A stretch of 64,000 bases of DNA, taken from Stenogyne calaminthoides. Lineage: Eukaryota; Streptophyta; Magnoliopsida; Lamiales; Lamiaceae. The position numbers and the translations under genes are program-made. Within the stretch, counting starts at the first letter, position 1. Each line of letters opens with the position of its first letter. The DNA is taken from assembly GCA_037126765.1 (NCBI GenBank), contig JBBCBC010000007.1, forward strand, positions 21,089,667 to 21,153,666, written 5' to 3'. This document shows positions 1-9,749 of the stretch, one piece after another. A model generated the notes under the pieces. The model was not told where the DNA came from. It saw only the letters and a list, made by a program, of their open reading frames with translations, and searched no databases.

Positions 1-193
1 TCTCTTCTTCCCCTGCGTCTTCCACGATCCTCACGAAATCCTCCAACGTCTGCAGCCCGTTGCCGTCGAAATCGATTAGCCTCACCGCCTCCTCCTCCTC
101 CTGCATCATCTCCCCAAAAATCGCACTGATGCACCGCCGCAGCTCCGCCGGAAATATCTTCTCGTCCCCGTTTGCATAAAATCGGTTGAAAAT
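1..193 (-). pseudogene. Calmodulin-like EF-hand protein fragment
   Basis: Read on the minus strand, one open frame gives an EF-hand pair typical of plant calmodulin-like (CML) Ca2+ sensors. It shows a first loop (YANGDEKIFPAELRRC), an acidic linker (EMMQEEEEAVRLI) and a second loop (DFDGNGLQTLEDFVRIVE). The second loop keeps Asp/Asn/Gly at the expected Ca-binding positions. The first is degenerate: Tyr replaces the initial Asp, and Glu replaces the usual Gly after GD. An in-frame TGA lies just upstream (194-196) and no Met precedes it, so the N-terminal EF-hand pair is missing. The frame runs off the window edge after an acidic tail (VEDAGEEE). The family assignment rests on the loop pattern. 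Whether this is a dead fragment or a 3' exon cannot be decided here. Confidence 0.65.
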
Positions 194-296
194 TCATTTG
201 TATTGCTCGTATATCTCCATGGAAATTGGAAAACGTCTTTAATTATTCGAAATCCATTAAACAAAAATTGAGATCTAGAAAGAGAAGGCGAAGAAC

Positions 297-493
297 AATG
301 ATAGTTTTATAGAATAACAGTGATAGTTTAATAACATAATAATGAGAGTTTTATATAACAGTGATAGTTTTATAGCATAACAGTAAGAGTTTTATAGAAT
401 AACCATGAGAGTTTTTCTGAATAACAGTGAGAGTTTTATAGAATAATAGTGATAGTTTTATAGCATAACAGTGAGAATTTTATAGAATAACAA
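297..493. repeat. 22-bp minisatellite, about nine copies
   Basis: An imperfect tandem array with monomer close to GTGATAGTTTTATAGCATAACA. Copies differ by A/G and C/A substitutions and a few indels. It is AT-rich and non-coding. The rest of 194-650 shows no gene; short minus-strand frames across the array are chance openings. Confidence 0.8.
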
Positions 494-650
494 TGACAAA
501 TGAGCATTGAATGACCGCGAGAATAGCACGCGACGATGCGATCGACGGTGGAATGAGCAGTGAGGCGGAATGAGCAACGAGCGAAACGAGAGTGGGTGAA
601 AATACGAGTCCACCCATTCTCAAAATGAGTCATATTGAATTAGAGTTCAT

Positions 651-905
651 CACTACTACACATTTGAGCTTGCACAACTGCACTTGGACAGCCCTTTTTT
701 CAAACAGCTCTCCAAGCTATAGCTTGGAGAGCGGTTTTAATTAAAAAAAAAGAATAGACAGCGGTTCAAAACCGTTGTCCAAGTTTAACACTTAGAAAGC
801 GGTTGAGAACCGCTGTGCAAGTATTTAGACAACGGTTTTGAACCGCTGTCCAAGAGTAGAGTTTGGACAGCGGTTACAAACCGTTGTCCAAGTGTTCGGA
901 TAATA
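651..905. repeat. CACTA left terminal and subterminal repeat region
   Basis: The TIR is followed by about five copies of a short palindrome built from GGACAGCGGTT, a 2-5 bp spacer, and AACCGCTGTCC. One copy is a GGAGAG variant around 707-735. The arms can form perfect stems. Arrays of this kind are the TnpA-binding region in En/Spm-like elements; binding here is inferred. Confidence 0.85.
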
Positions 906-1234
906 ATATATATACACCCAAATCGCAAATTGAACCAGCTGATATATATCGATCGAAGCCCTAGCCTCCTCCACACGGTTAACTTACTAGATGAGGATTT
1001 AAACATAGATTAGTGTTAATTTATTAGGATTAATGTTGTTAGTGTTAGAGATGAACAACTTGTTAGAGATGAATACATATTGTGTGGCTTGGCTTGATTT
1101 TTTATACTAATTTAGATATGAACAATTGATGCACTCAAGGTGTTTGATAATATGCTTGTGTGAGGATTTAAGCATAGTTTTGAATATTGTTTGTTTTTTG
1201 TTTATTAAATGTTGTTTCTTACGCTTACGGGATC

Positions 1235-4200
1235 ATGTCTCATTTGCCATATCCGGAGGAGATGATGGAGATGATGATGGATATTTCGATGGAGATCATG
1301 GCGCATATGATCATGGTGCATATGATCGAAAGCATCCTGATGACTTGAGAGAGTGTGACACTGATGCTCCCACCACCACTAGCAGCTCCGGGGAGAAGCG
1401 CACTCGGGGTATAGTCACCATGTCATCTATTAAGAGAGCTCGTAGCAAGGGGAAAACACTTCAGATAATTTTATTACAATTGAACAGTTTGAAATCGATA
1501 AATATATTGATTGATCGTTGAACCTAATTAAATACTATGTTATTGCAGTTATCGTTCAATGAGTTTGGACAAGCAATAGGAAAAGAGAGTGAGTCGTTGT
1601 CCTTCTACATTGGAGCTGCAGTCAGGAGCGTGATCCTATCGTCTTTTGACCAAGGATTTGGCGTATTAAAACCTCTCCTTTGAAGGAAAGATTATGGGAT
1701 GAGCTTACGGTATTGAAAGTTGTAGTATGACCCTTAAATTTACTAAATTGTTATGTTATATGCGTATAGGCTACATTCAGAGGTCTTGACCACACAAAGA
1801 AGAAGCAAATATTGTCGCAAGCTGGAGTAATGGCCAAGAATTTTCGGACTTGGTTGAGAAGTAACACACGAGATCCAGAAACTGGTCTTTACTCGGCTAG
1901 TCTGCCTCCGGCGTATCAGAATAGCCCTATGGTGGCTCCATACTGGGAGGAGTTTGTGAGCAGAGCTATGGAGGATGATTTTCAGGTAAAATTGATCAAT
2001 GTCATTTCCTCAATTTCTAATGCCCTAAGTTTTTCAGTGTTTATCATATTTCTATTATACTGTAGAATCTAAGTAATAAAAATCGCGATCAAACCAAGTC
2101 GATGGAGGCGCAATATCGTGGATCGAACAAAGGTTATGCACGAATAAGAGAAAATATGGTGAGATCAAAATCCTAACTTTTAATTTTTTTTTATATATTC
2201 ACTTTTAATATATCTAATAAAGGGACACGTTCATCACTATCGTAGAAAGAAGAAAGAAGAAAAGCTGGAGAGAGCGAGCCTATTGTTACCCGTTTCGACT
2301 TATTTCAGACTACCAGAAAGGGTCGAGATGAGAATATTCACGATCCCAGTGCACAACACATCATCGAAGAAGTGGTAATCTATCCATTAATTTATCTTTC
2401 AATTACAAACTATTATTTAAAAACAAATAATTAAATAATAATCTTTTGTTTTTGTGATTCAGGAGCGTCTATCTCAGACCATGACGCCCGATGACATCCG
2501 CATGTTCGGCCCTGATGATCTGTTTGGACGGGCTATGGGTCGCCAGGAGCATCCCGGCCGCTTACGGAGTGTCGGATATGGCGTGACAAAGACATCTTTA
2601 GCAATGACACCTGGTCTTCAAGCCATGAATATGGTGAGTATACTAACGGAACAGGTTGCCAAGTTGTCTAAAGATGTGGAACGTTTGAGGTCCGAGAGAA
2701 GAACGAGCCACGGAATGTCGTCGAGTGGAGCAAGCTGTGAACATAGTGTCGCTAATGCTATGTTTTCAGCTAACCCTAGGGACGACTTTATTGAGGCACT
2801 TCAAAACGTCTCTCAGGTATCAGATATGCATGTCTCACATTTGTTTTAATAAAGACTAGTGTATTAAAATTTTCTAACTAAATATCTTATTCGAACAGCC
2901 AACGACCTTTTGCTACCTTTATTTGGAGGATCTCTATCGGTTGGTGGCCACAGGAACGTTGCACAACTCCCATGGAATGATTCATGGTCATCCCATCACT
3001 CCTGGTTTCGTGAGGGTCACACTCGATGTACCCGTAATCGGACAAGAGGATTCAGCGGTGCCAAAACCAATCGATGAAGCCGTCATAGTCGTAATAGCGG
3101 TCGGGCACTTCATCGAATGGCCGAGCAACTTGGTCTCTAGCACCATGAGGGTAAAATATATGTTATTAAAGTTCATTATCTTATTTGTGGTTCTAAATAA
3201 TATTGCAAATTAATTGTAGAATCTGCCGACACCACAAATGCCTCGGAAGAAATCACAACAAAAGGCTAAAGAAAAATCGAGGGGTGTCGTAGACAGTCAG
3301 AGGGGGAGAACGAGGGACTCCACTGCGCTCAGACTTGGTTATCCCATGACTGGAGACTTAGATCACGATGATCATGTACAGTCTAGGGTGCACCGGATGG
3401 TATCGTCTAATGCTTTCGAGATCGTCACAGTTCCCATGCTTGCTCACTTTCATCAGAATACTTTCCAAGAATTCGTCAGTGAGGAACATGTGCGCGAAGT
3501 CTTGAATGACGAGTGGTTGAGTGTAACCACCATAGCCCTTTACCTCAGGTATGTGTTTACTAATTCTCAATATTCACTTTCTGTATAGTTTAATTTTCTT
3601 TTTAAATATTAATTAGCGTATATATGTTGGTAAAAGATATTTGGGTGAGGTATAACTCTCCAGAGATAACCGAGCAAGAGGAATGTACTCCTTTGTCTCC
3701 CCCCAAGTGTCTTGCATAATGGGTGATAGGGTACAGACCATGGATGGGTTAGTTAATCATATGCTGAATCTAACTGGGAGCGATCATCTCATTTTTTGGC
3801 CAACAAATGTGGGGTGAGTAATAAACATTTCGTTAAAATTTGTATTCATGTTTATAATATTTGCACATATATATGCTAAATTTGCAGTTAATTTTAATAT
3901 TCTCAATAGAATATATGAACGATTGGGTGTTGGTCGCCATACACATGAATACATTAAATGTGTATTTTATGGACCCAGCTCAGGATGGCGTTTATTCAAA
4001 TCTCCCTGATCTCGTTTCATATATGGAAGCGTAAGTTCATATTTAATATTCTATACAATGATTTATTTTACTTTTAAAATTATGCATATTTAATCTATTT
4101 TTATTTTTTAATTATAATAATAATAGTGTGGTGACGATGTATCGAAGTCGCCTTCAGAGTCAAGGTTCAAGATCTAAGTTAAATAAAGTGAACTGGATTA

Positions 4201-4600
4201 ACATTAAGGTAAATTTAATTTAGTAAATTATCAAACTAATAGAAAGAAATCATAATTGTAATACGTGATTATAATTGTTAATCAGCAGGTTCCGAGGCAA
4301 CGAGATAATGACCATTGTGGACATTTTTTGTGTTGCTTTATTGAAGATATAATTCGCGCTTCTCTAACGAACATTCCTCTCAATGTAAGTCAATTTATCG
4401 ATTTATTTAAATTATTATTGATTGAATAAAAATTCATACTATATTGATTGATCCGTTGTTTGCAGTTTGTCTATAACGTGAACTCAAGTCTTACTCTAAA
4501 AAAAGACTGGAGAAATGGAAAAACGATTGGACGGGGTACCTTTACAATCGATTCTTATATTCATACGATATTGAGTGAACGTTGTTTGAAATATTGGTAG
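1235..4600 (+). pseudogene. CACTA-encoded TnpA-like gene with Ulp1/C48 protease-like C-terminus
   Basis: About 13 exons can be read with GT/AG borders: 1549-1709, 1770-1985, 2066-2158, 2223-2374, 2463-2816, 2899-3150, 3220-3548, 3617-3813, 3910-4030, 4137-4208, 4289-4384 and 4466-4600, plus a first exon from about 1235. In order the protein shows an Asp/Gly/Tyr-rich N-terminus, a Transposase_24-like part (FRTWLRSNTRDPETG, EEFVSRAMEDDFQ), a TPDDIRMFGPDDLFGRAMG segment, a coiled-coil-like stretch, a DUF8039-like part (LVATGTLHNSHGMIHGHPI), and an Ulp1/peptidase C48-like end (NDWVLVAIH, FMDPAQDG, PRQRDNDHCGHF). The protease Asp, Gln and Cys are present, but the His expected before the Trp is Asp. 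Frameshifts near 1260, 1650 and 3690 and a lost first donor mark it as broken. TnpA-like proteins bind the transposon ends; the role of the protease part is unknown. Confidence 0.75.
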
Positions 4601-4861
4601 CATGTAATTAAATTATATATTTGTGATGATATATATTTCATGTTTTTGGTGTATTGAACGTATGTTTATGATTGTATGTTTATTTATTTCATGATGTATA
4701 TGTTTATTAATTTATTTGATGTTTTGGTATATATATATGTGGTTTGTGGTTTTATTATAGAATTTTTGGTTTATGGTATATGGTATTGGACATATATATA
4801 AGTTTTGGTTTATAATTTTATTATAGGATTTTTAAAATATAAATTAATAATAAAAAAAAAG

Positions 4862-5121
4862 ATAATGGACAGCGGTTAATAACCGCTGTCTATGTAACTT
4901 AATAAACGAAATTTTAAAAAAAATTAACTTAGACAGCGGTTGATAACCGCTGTCCAAGGACAATCTTGCAAAGCGGTTGAAAACCGCTGTCCAAGTGCGA
5001 TTTCTTGGACATCGGTATTTTAACAGTTGTCCAAGCTTGGACAACTGTTACTTGGAGAGCGGTTATAACCGCTCTCCAAGGTCATTTTTCACAGCTGTCC
5101 AAGCCCAAATGTGTATTAGTG
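4862..5121. repeat. CACTA right subterminal and terminal repeat region
   Basis: Mirror of the left end. About five copies of the AGCGGTT/AACCGCT palindrome lie between 4862 and 5092, including a tail-to-tail pair around 5027-5045 and a GGAGAG variant at 5053-5080. The TIR, ending TTAGTG at 5121, follows. Confidence 0.85.
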
Positions 5122-5124
5122 CAT

Positions 5125-5637
5125 AGTGTGAACTTGATTCACAGGAGTGTTACTTTTAAATGAATTTACAGTTACAAATTTACAATTGAGTTCAATAAGT
5201 CTTCATTTTTTGAAAATGATTTATGACATCATTATCACAAATTTGTATAAGGCTTTTTCAATGAAAGCTATCAATCAATCATTTAATAATTGATTACTCA
5301 TGCTATTAAATATATAAACTGCAATTTAATGAAAATTGACAATTGCAAATTATAACAATTCATAATCTAGTTAGTTGCACCGTCAATTTCATCAAACAAC
5401 TCAACAGTCTAGTTAAATGGCCCATCAAATTCATATACATATTAAATGTAAAAAAATATTATAAGCACTACATATTCACTAAATCTAAATATAATCAAAT
5501 TAACTCAAGAATTTAAGTCTAACTAAACAAAATTACAATTAGAAATTGAAAAAAAAAAAAGCAAGAAACCCAAAATGGCGCGAAAGTGATGGTGAAGAAC
5601 GGGAGAAGAAATAAAATCACAAAATTTTGGCTCTGAT
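5125..5637. other. AT-rich intergenic sequence, no gene seen
   Basis: Non-coding AT-rich DNA between the CACTA element and the next transposon. It has no long frame, no family motif, and only short A-runs. Confidence 0.6.
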
Positions 5638-5646
5638 ATTTTTGAA

Positions 5647-6914
5647 GAGCGCTGCTACTCACACCCCAAAATTCACTAAACACACTCCAATTTTATTTAA
5701 AAATGAACATGCATTACTAATCTCACCCTAATTTATTCCAATTTTACCCATTCTCCTTCAAAAAAAAAAAAAAAAGTTTTCTACATGTCCCTCTTGCCAC
5801 GAACATTCATCTCCTTTAAAAAGAATATTTAATTCTTTTTTTTTAAATTTATTTTATCTAAAATTAAAAAAAATCTTAAAATTTTATATAAAATCTATAA
5901 TAAAAGAAAAAAAAATTAATATTAAAAATATAATAAAATTTAAATAAATTGAATAAAAATATTAAAAAAACAACTAAACTTTTAAATATATTTAAACTAA
6001 AACAATCTGGAAAAACTGAATAGAGTCGGTTAAATATTAAGAAAAATAAATGAATCTTCATTAATAATTAAATTAAAAAAATAAAATTCTTTAAAAATAT
6101 ATCAAATAAATTTTAAAATACCAATTAAATTAAGAAGTTAAGATTTTTAAAAAACTAAATAAAATAAAAGGATATAAGAAAAAAAAACTAAATCTTAAAA
6201 AATAAATAAAAAAGACAAAGTCTAATGTGCAACATGTGCACAGATGTAAGATTCGTGCACTCGCCCCAACCCTACTCATGTACCCACAAAATATGTCTAA
6301 TATATTCAATTGGTCAAAGTATTTTTTTAAATGAGTCATTCAGTTGCATGAGTGCACGGTGCATCTGGGTGCACAAGAGACCCACTCAATAAAAAATAAA
6401 AATCTTAAACAATCAGTTAAGGCTAAACAAAATTTGAAAAAGAATTTTTTTTTGAAAGACAATCAATTACAATAGTTCCCTAAGATAATCAATTACAATA
6501 ATTCCTAAATCATCAAATTAGTTAAAATATTAATTAAAATTTACATCAATTTATCTTTTATTTACTTTTGAATTTTGTTTTTGAATATATTTTTTTAAGA
6601 GTTTTGTTTTATATTTTTTCAGATTTAGTTTTTTTTTAGATTTTTTTTTTTTTAAATATTTCAATTTTTTTTTATATTTTCACAAAAATTCAAATTTTTT
6701 CCTTGTTTAATTTTTTATTTTTAAATGACAAAAGATTAATAACTAATTTCAAAGTGAAAAAAACTTAGAGGACTAAAGTTAAAATCAACAAAATTTTAAA
6801 AATAAAAAATATTCCATATTTTTATAGTGCAATTTAATCATTTTATATATACTTGTATTTATGTTTAAAATTATGAGGTGTGTTTAGAAAGTTTTGAGGG
6901 GTGAGCAGGTGACT
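5647..6914. mobile_element. Probable Mutator-like non-autonomous element
   Basis: The two ends are inverted over about 45 bp with roughly 80% identity. Both include CACCCC, an A-run, then CTAAACACAC, on the left from 5651 and reverse-complemented on the right from about 6914. A near-identical ATTTTTGAA sequence flanks both sides (5638-5646 and 6915-6924, the right copy with one extra T), fitting the 9-10 bp target duplications of Mutator-like elements. The interior is very AT-rich with T- and A-runs and no credible ORF. The low-complexity interior leaves some doubt about the boundaries. Confidence 0.5.
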
Positions 6915-6937
6915 ATTTTTTGAAAGCAAATTGTGAT

Positions 6938-7949
6938 CTAATCAAGCAAGTTAGTGACATACTTGTAATTTGATTGAGTACCAATTTTAATTTTTTTAGA
7001 ACAAACAAAGCTCAAAAAATTAATCAGTTCCGTCGCGAGCAATATTTGTGATCCAAGGCGGAATCTCACCCCCAACCCAAACTTTGCTAGCTTATGCGCC
7101 ACAATGTTGTTAGAGCGGGGAGTATACCAAATACCCTTCACTGAGGTATTCTTCATCATAAGTCTCACGACATCAATGGTCTATTCTTCAATGCCAAAGA
7201 ACTCCGCTCTGCTTCTAACAACATGAACTGCATCCTGTGAGTCAGTATACACGTGGAATCCTGAAATGTTGTTTTCGAGACAATAGTCTATTCCCATCTT
7301 GATTGCTTCTAGCTCAGCCGCTAAGACCGAGCCTGGGGGGTTCAATCTCTTGCTACCTGCTGCCATAATACTACCCCCCAGATCGAAAATAGCGAAACCG
7401 GACCCGAACTCAAGCTTATCTTCTTTAAAAGCCGCATCGACATAAAGCGCAATGAAAGGGTCATCACTTTCATCCCCTCCCATCGAAAGCCGGGGCGGGT
7501 GCGGAGGGGGTGGGCTTGAGTTGCTCACGAGCGACTCGAAAGTCCTCGAGCGAAACACCCGGTCCGCCGAGATTTGGTGTTCTTTTTCTCTGATTCGATT
7601 TAATGTGAGTGAAATCACATCGACCTTTCCATATTCCCCATAGTAGAATGTAGAATTCCTCAAGTTTTGTTTGAGGGTACGTGTGCTCCACTTCATGTAA
7701 GATGTCAGCCATGGAATGATATTGGGAATTAGCCAGGAGCTTGCACCATTCCGAGTGTTTCTAGTTGTGTTTGACCATCCTCGCGGTATATGAGGCGTGT
7801 TTGGTATCCATGAGTGGAACCCGCAAAGAAGAGCACCATGGGTTCTGAGGAACATGGTGCATCCTCAAATTTGCCTCATGAGCTACAATATCCAGATAGG
7901 CTTTCCAAATGAAAATTTTAACCTTAGGAAGGAGACGGAGGCCCCACAA
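6938..7949 (-). pseudogene. LINE zf-RVT and RNase H domains
   Basis: The upstream part (7949-7761) shows the zf-RVT opening WGLRLLPKVKIFIWKAYLDI, with the following Cys/His cluster degraded. After a frameshift between 7761 and 7855, the frame 7855-7181 and its in-frame continuation 7168-6938 give RNase H: IALYVDAAFKEDK with catalytic Asp, AAELEAIKMG with Glu, VYTDSQDAVHVV with Asp, and PRSNNIVAHKLAKFG near the end. The two pieces are in the same frame, separated by one TAG at 7181-7183. This domain removes the RNA strand during LINE cDNA synthesis. Catalytic residues are mostly kept, so the inactivating changes look recent. Confidence 0.85.
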
Positions 7950-8057
7950 CTTGGACCACCATTTGGCAGTCGGTTCGTGGGAAGACGGCCCAGTGCTCCT
8001 ATTGTCATTTGGGTTCGCTTGCTTGTCCTTCCAGTAGCCTGATTTAACTGTGTAGGC

Positions 8058-9749
8058 TCATTTCTTCTCGAATTTCCAGTAGCGGGCATCACTCCTGTGG
8101 CCATTGGCTATAGGTATCCTCTTAATGGCCTCAACCTCATAAGGCAAGAAGAGTTCATCTAATTTGGGGACATCCCAATGTTTCGAGGGAAGGATCAACT
8201 CCTTGACAAGTACGCTGCTCTCGTATGCAACTGCAGAGGTAATCTTGCCCTGCTCCAGGGAAGGGATCCAGGCGTCTGTTCGTGCATGGGTCGAGGTGCC
8301 ATCCCCAATCTTCCAAAGAAGGCCGACTTGGAGGGTGTCTCGACTCCAGCATATAGATCTCCAGATGTAAGACGGATTAGATCCAATCCCGGCCTTCATA
8401 ATATCCATGTGTTTGAAATATCTTGCCTTGAAAACCTTAGCCACCAGGGAGTTTGGGTATGCAATCATCCTCCAGATCTGCTTAGCTAGGAGAGCTTTGT
8501 TGAAGTTAACCATCTCTCGAAAACTGAGGCCTCCCTCTTTCTTAGGAGTAGTAAGGAACTCCCAACTCTTCCAATGAACTTTTTTCTCATTCGGTTTGGC
8601 TCCCCACCAGAATTTAGCACACATACTCTCAATCTCATTGCAAATGGATGTTGGGATCCGGAAGCAGGACATCGCATAAGTAGGGATAACTTGAATGACT
8701 ACTTTGATGAGGACCTCCCTACCACCATCCGAGAAGAATTTATTTTTCCATCCATCTATCCTTTTGGCCACTCGGTCTCTAAGATAACCAAATTGTAGTC
8801 TCTTACCCCTCGTAGTGAAGGTGGGGAGAACCAGATAGACCTCATGTCCTTGACAAACATGGAGTTGGAGTCGATCTTTAATGGCCTGGATATTGCCCGT
8901 CGGGGTGTTGCAGCTAAAAGTGATAACTGATTTGTCGTAATTCAACCTCTGCCCAGAGGCTTTCTCGTACAGAGATATGCATTTTTTCAACTTCTCACAG
9001 ATGAGGTTATCGTCTGCAAAGAAGAGGTGAGTGATCATCGGACTTCCCCTCGCGATTCGGATCCCTTGGATTTTTCCTTCATTTGCATAGGCATTAATAC
9101 TCGGAGAAAACCCCTGAGAGCAGATCACGAATAGGTATGAGGAGAGGGGGTCGCCCTGCCGAAGACCCCTTGAGGGGAGTACCTGTCCAAAAATGCTATC
9201 ATTAGTCTTAAAAGAGTACGAAACCGAAGAGACACATCTCATAATAAGATTGATCCAGCTATCTGTAAAACCCATTTTCTTCATGACTGTTTCAAGGTAG
9301 CTCCATTCCACTCTGTCGTAGGCCTTGCTCATGTCGAGCTTCAAGGCTGAATAGCCTGAATTGCTCTTTGTGTTACGTAGCCAGTGCATGCACTCGTAAC
9401 CGATAAATATGTTGTCCGTTATGAGTCTTCCTGGGATGAATGCACTTTGGCTCGGATCGATGATATGGCCCAGTCTCCCTCTAAATCTATTGGTGATCGC
9501 CCTGGCTACAATCTTGTAGCTCACATTGCAGAGGCTGATGGGGCGGTAGTCCTTCATGGATTCCGGTTCATTGGCTTTTGGGATGAGGGTGATAACCGTA
9601 GAATTCCAATCACTCATGCTTTCCCCTTCATTAAGAATTTTGAGGATTTTAAGGGAGAGCTCATTCCCGATGGTGTCCCAAGCTTCTTGGAAGAAATGAG
9701 CGTTAAAGCCATCAGGTCCATGAGCTTTGGAAGGGTGCATGCCAAACAA
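8058..9749 (-). CDS. LINE reverse transcriptase domain (563-aa open frame)
   Basis: A long frame covering the RT core. It begins at MFGMHPSKAHGPDGF, continues through DYRPISLCNVSYKIVAR, PSQSAFIPGRLITDNI and KLDMSKAYDRVEWSYL, then GLRQGDPLSSYLFVI and the catalytic FFADDN motif. The thumb and a long linker follow (GGREVLIKVVIQVIPTYAMS, KVHWKSWEFLTTPKKEGGL). It is open for 563 residues, which is unusual for an old copy. Compared with typical plant L1 RTs, the stretch after FADD seems to lack a few residues. The first Met is not the true start: this is an internal part of ORF2 cut from the endonuclease part by a frameshift near 9750-9770 and ending at a TGA (8058-8060) inside the protein. RT primes on nicked target DNA to copy the LINE RNA. 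Confidence 0.88.
   Translation of the reverse strand: MFGMHPSKAHGPDGFNAHFFQEAWDTIGNELSLKILKILNEGESMSDWNSTVITLIPKANEPESMKDYRPISLCNVSYKIVARAITNRFRGRLGHIIDPSQSAFIPGRLITDNIFIGYECMHWLRNTKSNSGYSALKLDMSKAYDRVEWSYLETVMKKMGFTDSWINLIMRCVSSVSYSFKTNDSIFGQVLPSRGLRQGDPLSSYLFVICSQGFSPSINAYANEGKIQGIRIARGSPMITHLFFADDNLICEKLKKCISLYEKASGQRLNYDKSVITFSCNTPTGNIQAIKDRLQLHVCQGHEVYLVLPTFTTRGKRLQFGYLRDRVAKRIDGWKNKFFSDGGREVLIKVVIQVIPTYAMSCFRIPTSICNEIESMCAKFWWGAKPNEKKVHWKSWEFLTTPKKEGGLSFREMVNFNKALLAKQIWRMIAYPNSLVAKVFKARYFKHMDIMKAGIGSNPSYIWRSICWSRDTLQVGLLWKIGDGTSTHARTDAWIPSLEQGKITSAVAYESSVLVKELILPSKHWDVPKLDELFLPYEVEAIKRIPIANGHRSDARYWKFEKK

Larger units (their letters stand above)
651..5121 (+). mobile_element. CACTA (En/Spm-type) DNA transposon, 4.47 kb
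   Basis: The left end reads CACTACTACACATTTG and the right end, reverse-complemented, reads CACTAATACACATTTG. The 3-bp CAT is duplicated directly outside (648-650 and 5122-5124), the target-site size expected for CACTA elements. Both ends carry dense palindromic subterminal repeats, where the element's own protein normally binds. Inside is one spliced plus-strand gene. I find no second gene for the DDE transposase (TnpD/Transposase_21), so the element is probably non-autonomous or internally deleted. Intact ends and an exact target duplication suggest a fairly recent insertion. Confidence 0.93.

Noticed and set aside
436..633. 65-residue minus-strand frame
   Set aside because: It crosses the 22-bp minisatellite and has no family motif.
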